Shown: positions 5,973-6,952 of the stretch, in pieces
How the letters are laid out: every line of letters begins with the position of its first letter
How positions within the stretch are numbered: the first letter of the stretch is position 1
From: Nitrososphaerota archaeon
Lineage (GTDB): Archaea; Thermoproteota; Nitrososphaeria; Nitrososphaerales; UBA183
Assembly: GCA_027886925.1 (NCBI GenBank)
Contig: JAPCJN010000046.1
Span: forward strand, 6,677 to 13,628
Length of the DNA: 6,952 nt
Reading direction: 5' to 3'
Notes under the pieces: generated by a model
Databases searched by the model: none
Told to the model about the DNA's origin: nothing
Seen by the model: only the letters and a program-made list of their open reading frames with translations
Program-made: the position numbers and the translations under genes

Positions 5973-6554
5973 ATGAATCGAGCGACCTCGAGACTCGGTC
6001 TAGGCGAATTGTTGGCGGTTCTCGTCGCGGTCATGGTGATAGTAGCCGGGACAGCGTTCGACTTCTCAGCGTTCTCCATGCAGGCGAAGAGCACAACGAC
6101 CACCACAACCGTTACGACATCCGCAACGACCATTGCTAGCTCTATGATAACATCGAAGAGCACGACTTCCTGCAGCGTCCCCACCAACTGTGCCTCCGTC
6201 GAGCTCTTGGGTTGCAGCGTCAGCACGAAGGTATGCTCGCTCGCCGTGCAAAGCGGATACACCTCCGGGAACATCATAATCAGTCAGGATCCTGGGTGCA
6301 TCGACCTGGAATGGTTCCCAGCACCCGGAGTCCAATCTGGAACTTCGTCCTCAAGCTGCACAATCGCGCCATCTCCAACCCTAGAGTTTGGACAACGGGC
6401 GTCCGTCAACGCGACGGTCGACTATTATTATATCCCAAAGACAAGCTATGGCCCGCCGCCAGTGGGCTCAGAAGTGTTCGGCACCCTGTCGATAAAGAAC
6501 GCGTCGGCCATAAGCTGGGAGCAAGTCAGCTTTTCTGGAAAGGTAACACTGTAA
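5973..6554 (+). CDS. Pilin-like / type IV pilin signal surface protein with Thr-rich stalk
   Basis: A 193-residue protein from ATG 5973; an in-frame TTG directly before it is less likely. The N-terminus 'TSRLGLGELLAVLVAVMVIVAG' matches an archaeal class III signal: a charged leader, a Gly at position 9 as the prepilin-peptidase site, a Glu shortly after cleavage (position 12), then a ~15-residue hydrophobic helix, as in 'RRGISELLA' pilins and archaellins. Residues 39-66 are a Thr/Ser-rich stalk. The rest is a beta-rich ectodomain with six cysteines (67, 73, 81, 88, 109, 129), enough for three disulfides, and possible N-glycosylation sites (NAT, NAS). It is probably assembled into or attached to the cell surface. 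An ordinary N-terminal membrane anchor is the alternative. The gene stands between direct copies 2 and 3 of the 19-bp repeat, and no pilus assembly genes are in view. Confidence 0.6.
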   Translation: MNRATSRLGLGELLAVLVAVMVIVAGTAFDFSAFSMQAKSTTTTTTVTTSATTIASSMITSKSTTSCSVPTNCASVELLGCSVSTKVCSLAVQSGYTSGNIIISQDPGCIDLEWFPAPGVQSGTSSSSCTIAPSPTLEFGQRASVNATVDYYYIPKTSYGPPPVGSEVFGTLSIKNASAISWEQVSFSGKVTL

Positions 6555-6914
6555 CAGCCAGTCATTCGCTCGTGGCAATCAGGCCGAGGCGGAGGCGCAA
6601 TGAACCTACGAAAGATTACGACGTTTTGATAGGCCGCCTCCCTTCCTAGGCCAACTTGCGCAGCTTCTCCCTTTTTTAGGTCGATTACCAGCTCCAGGGT
6701 CCTTGCTTCTCTCACGAAGGTCTCAGGCGAGCGCCTGAACGCAACGATGGCCCTCGTCTCTAGGCTACTTTCGATGCTTTCAAGGATCTTGAGTAGCTGT
6801 CCCGACTCTCTCCCAACCCTTCACCACCCTTCCTGTCCACTCGTCGAGGAGCTTCGGATCGCTCAGAATCTCTTTAATCTCAGGCTCATGCCTGGGAGAC
6901 CTTCTCGGACTCAT
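6446..6914 (-). pseudogene. Unidentified minus-strand gene, frameshifted and lacking its natural end
   Basis: On the minus strand, ATG 6914 (or the in-frame ATG 6938) starts MSPRRSPRHEPEIKEILSDP, then KLLDEWTGRVVKGWER. That frame soon ends at 6782-6780. A second frame continues sensibly as GQLLKILESIESSLETRAI, then VAFRRSPETFVREARTLELV and on to 'LGREAAYQNVVIFRR'. The switch lies in 6800-6822, at a GAGAGAG tract (6805-6811 on this strand), so a one-base slip is likely. From 6606 downward the frame reads antisense through repeat copy 3 (FIAPPP) and the pilin-like gene until a chance stop at 6448-6446. The true C-terminus appears to have been replaced at the repeat. Helical, basic, no family recognised. 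Third-position bias supports coding before the repeat. Confidence 0.45.
6588..6606 (+). repeat. 19-bp dispersed repeat, copy 3
   Basis: An identical copy of the element at 82-100, 33 nt after the stop of the pilin-like gene. The GGAGG-ATG arrangement would start a nine-codon frame (MNLRKITTF). Unlike copies 1 and 2, the bases after it are unrelated; they belong to the end of the minus-strand gene. This copy therefore marks a boundary between the pilin-like segment and older sequence. Confidence 0.7.
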
Positions 6915-6941
6915 TGCAACGTCTTCTTCTCGGCGCATCTA

Positions 6942-6948
6942 CATAAAG
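6942..6948 (-). promoter_or_regulatory. TATA-like box ahead of the right-end minus-strand gene
   Basis: The minus strand reads CTTTATG about 31 nt upstream of ATG 6914 but only about 7 nt upstream of ATG 6938. If it is the promoter, ATG 6914 is the better start and the transcript would be nearly leaderless, as for the other genes in the window. The upstream context is cut off by the window edge. Confidence 0.3.
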
Positions 6949-6952
6949 AGTG

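Noticed and set aside
5868..6606. 'FIAPPP' peptide shared by the minus-strand readings of all three repeats
   Set aside because: It is the automatic consequence of identical DNA. At copies 1 and 2 the frame is closed by nearby stops on both sides, so a conserved C-terminus is not supported.
6671..6676. Run of six T after the pilin-like gene, considered as its terminator
   Set aside because: It lies over 110 nt past the stop and encodes Lys codons of the minus-strand gene; no evidence links it to the pilin-like transcript.

Overview
The window looks like a piece of an archaeal accessory region, most likely from a TACK-type archaeon such as Nitrososphaeria/Thaumarchaeota. That placement is an inference. 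It rests on TATA-like boxes about 26-31 nt ahead of several start codons (the leaderless-transcript pattern), frequent TTG/GTG starts, an archaeal class III (pilin-type) signal peptide, an AbrB/PIN toxin-antitoxin pair, and a surface protein with a long Ser/Thr stalk and a C-terminal membrane anchor. Coding stretches have a clearly GC-rich third codon position, and I used this to separate real frames from shadows.

Layout, left to right. Positions 1-66 (+) are the last codons of an unidentified, probably secreted protein. A 19-bp repeat (copy 1) follows. Positions 255-729 (+) hold a chimeric remnant: the first ~49 codons of a class I SAM-dependent methyltransferase, cut off right after motif I and joined to the tail of an Ig-like surface-protein domain. 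The main gene is 837-3548 (-), a 903-residue secreted NHL-repeat protein with exactly twelve ~58-residue blades, which suggests two six-bladed propellers. The blades are followed by a ~140-residue Ser/Thr/Pro stalk and a C-terminal transmembrane anchor. Next come a FUSC-type membrane protein gene (-, about 3701-4395) broken by a single-base frameshift, with a possible small + gene antisense to its tail, and a divergently oriented small helical protein (4453/4462-4686, +). About 500 nt without an intact gene follow, holding a decayed coding remnant.

The right part holds a compact AbrB-type antitoxin / PIN-domain toxin operon (5187-5811, +) and a pilin-like, Thr-rich, cysteine-containing surface protein (5973-6554, +). 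That gene is flanked by direct copies 2 and 3 of the same 19-bp repeat. At the far right, an unidentified minus-strand gene starts near 6914. It is frameshifted and loses its natural end at repeat copy 3.

Taken together, the window combines cell-surface genes (NHL propeller, pilin-like protein, Ig-like remnant, partial secreted protein) with a toxin-antitoxin pair and several broken genes. The most unusual feature is the 19-bp repeat. It lies just downstream of a surface-protein stop at copies 1 and 3, and copies 2 and 3 bracket the pilin-like gene, as if that gene were a cassette. The several single-base frameshifts may be true decay or errors in the assembly.
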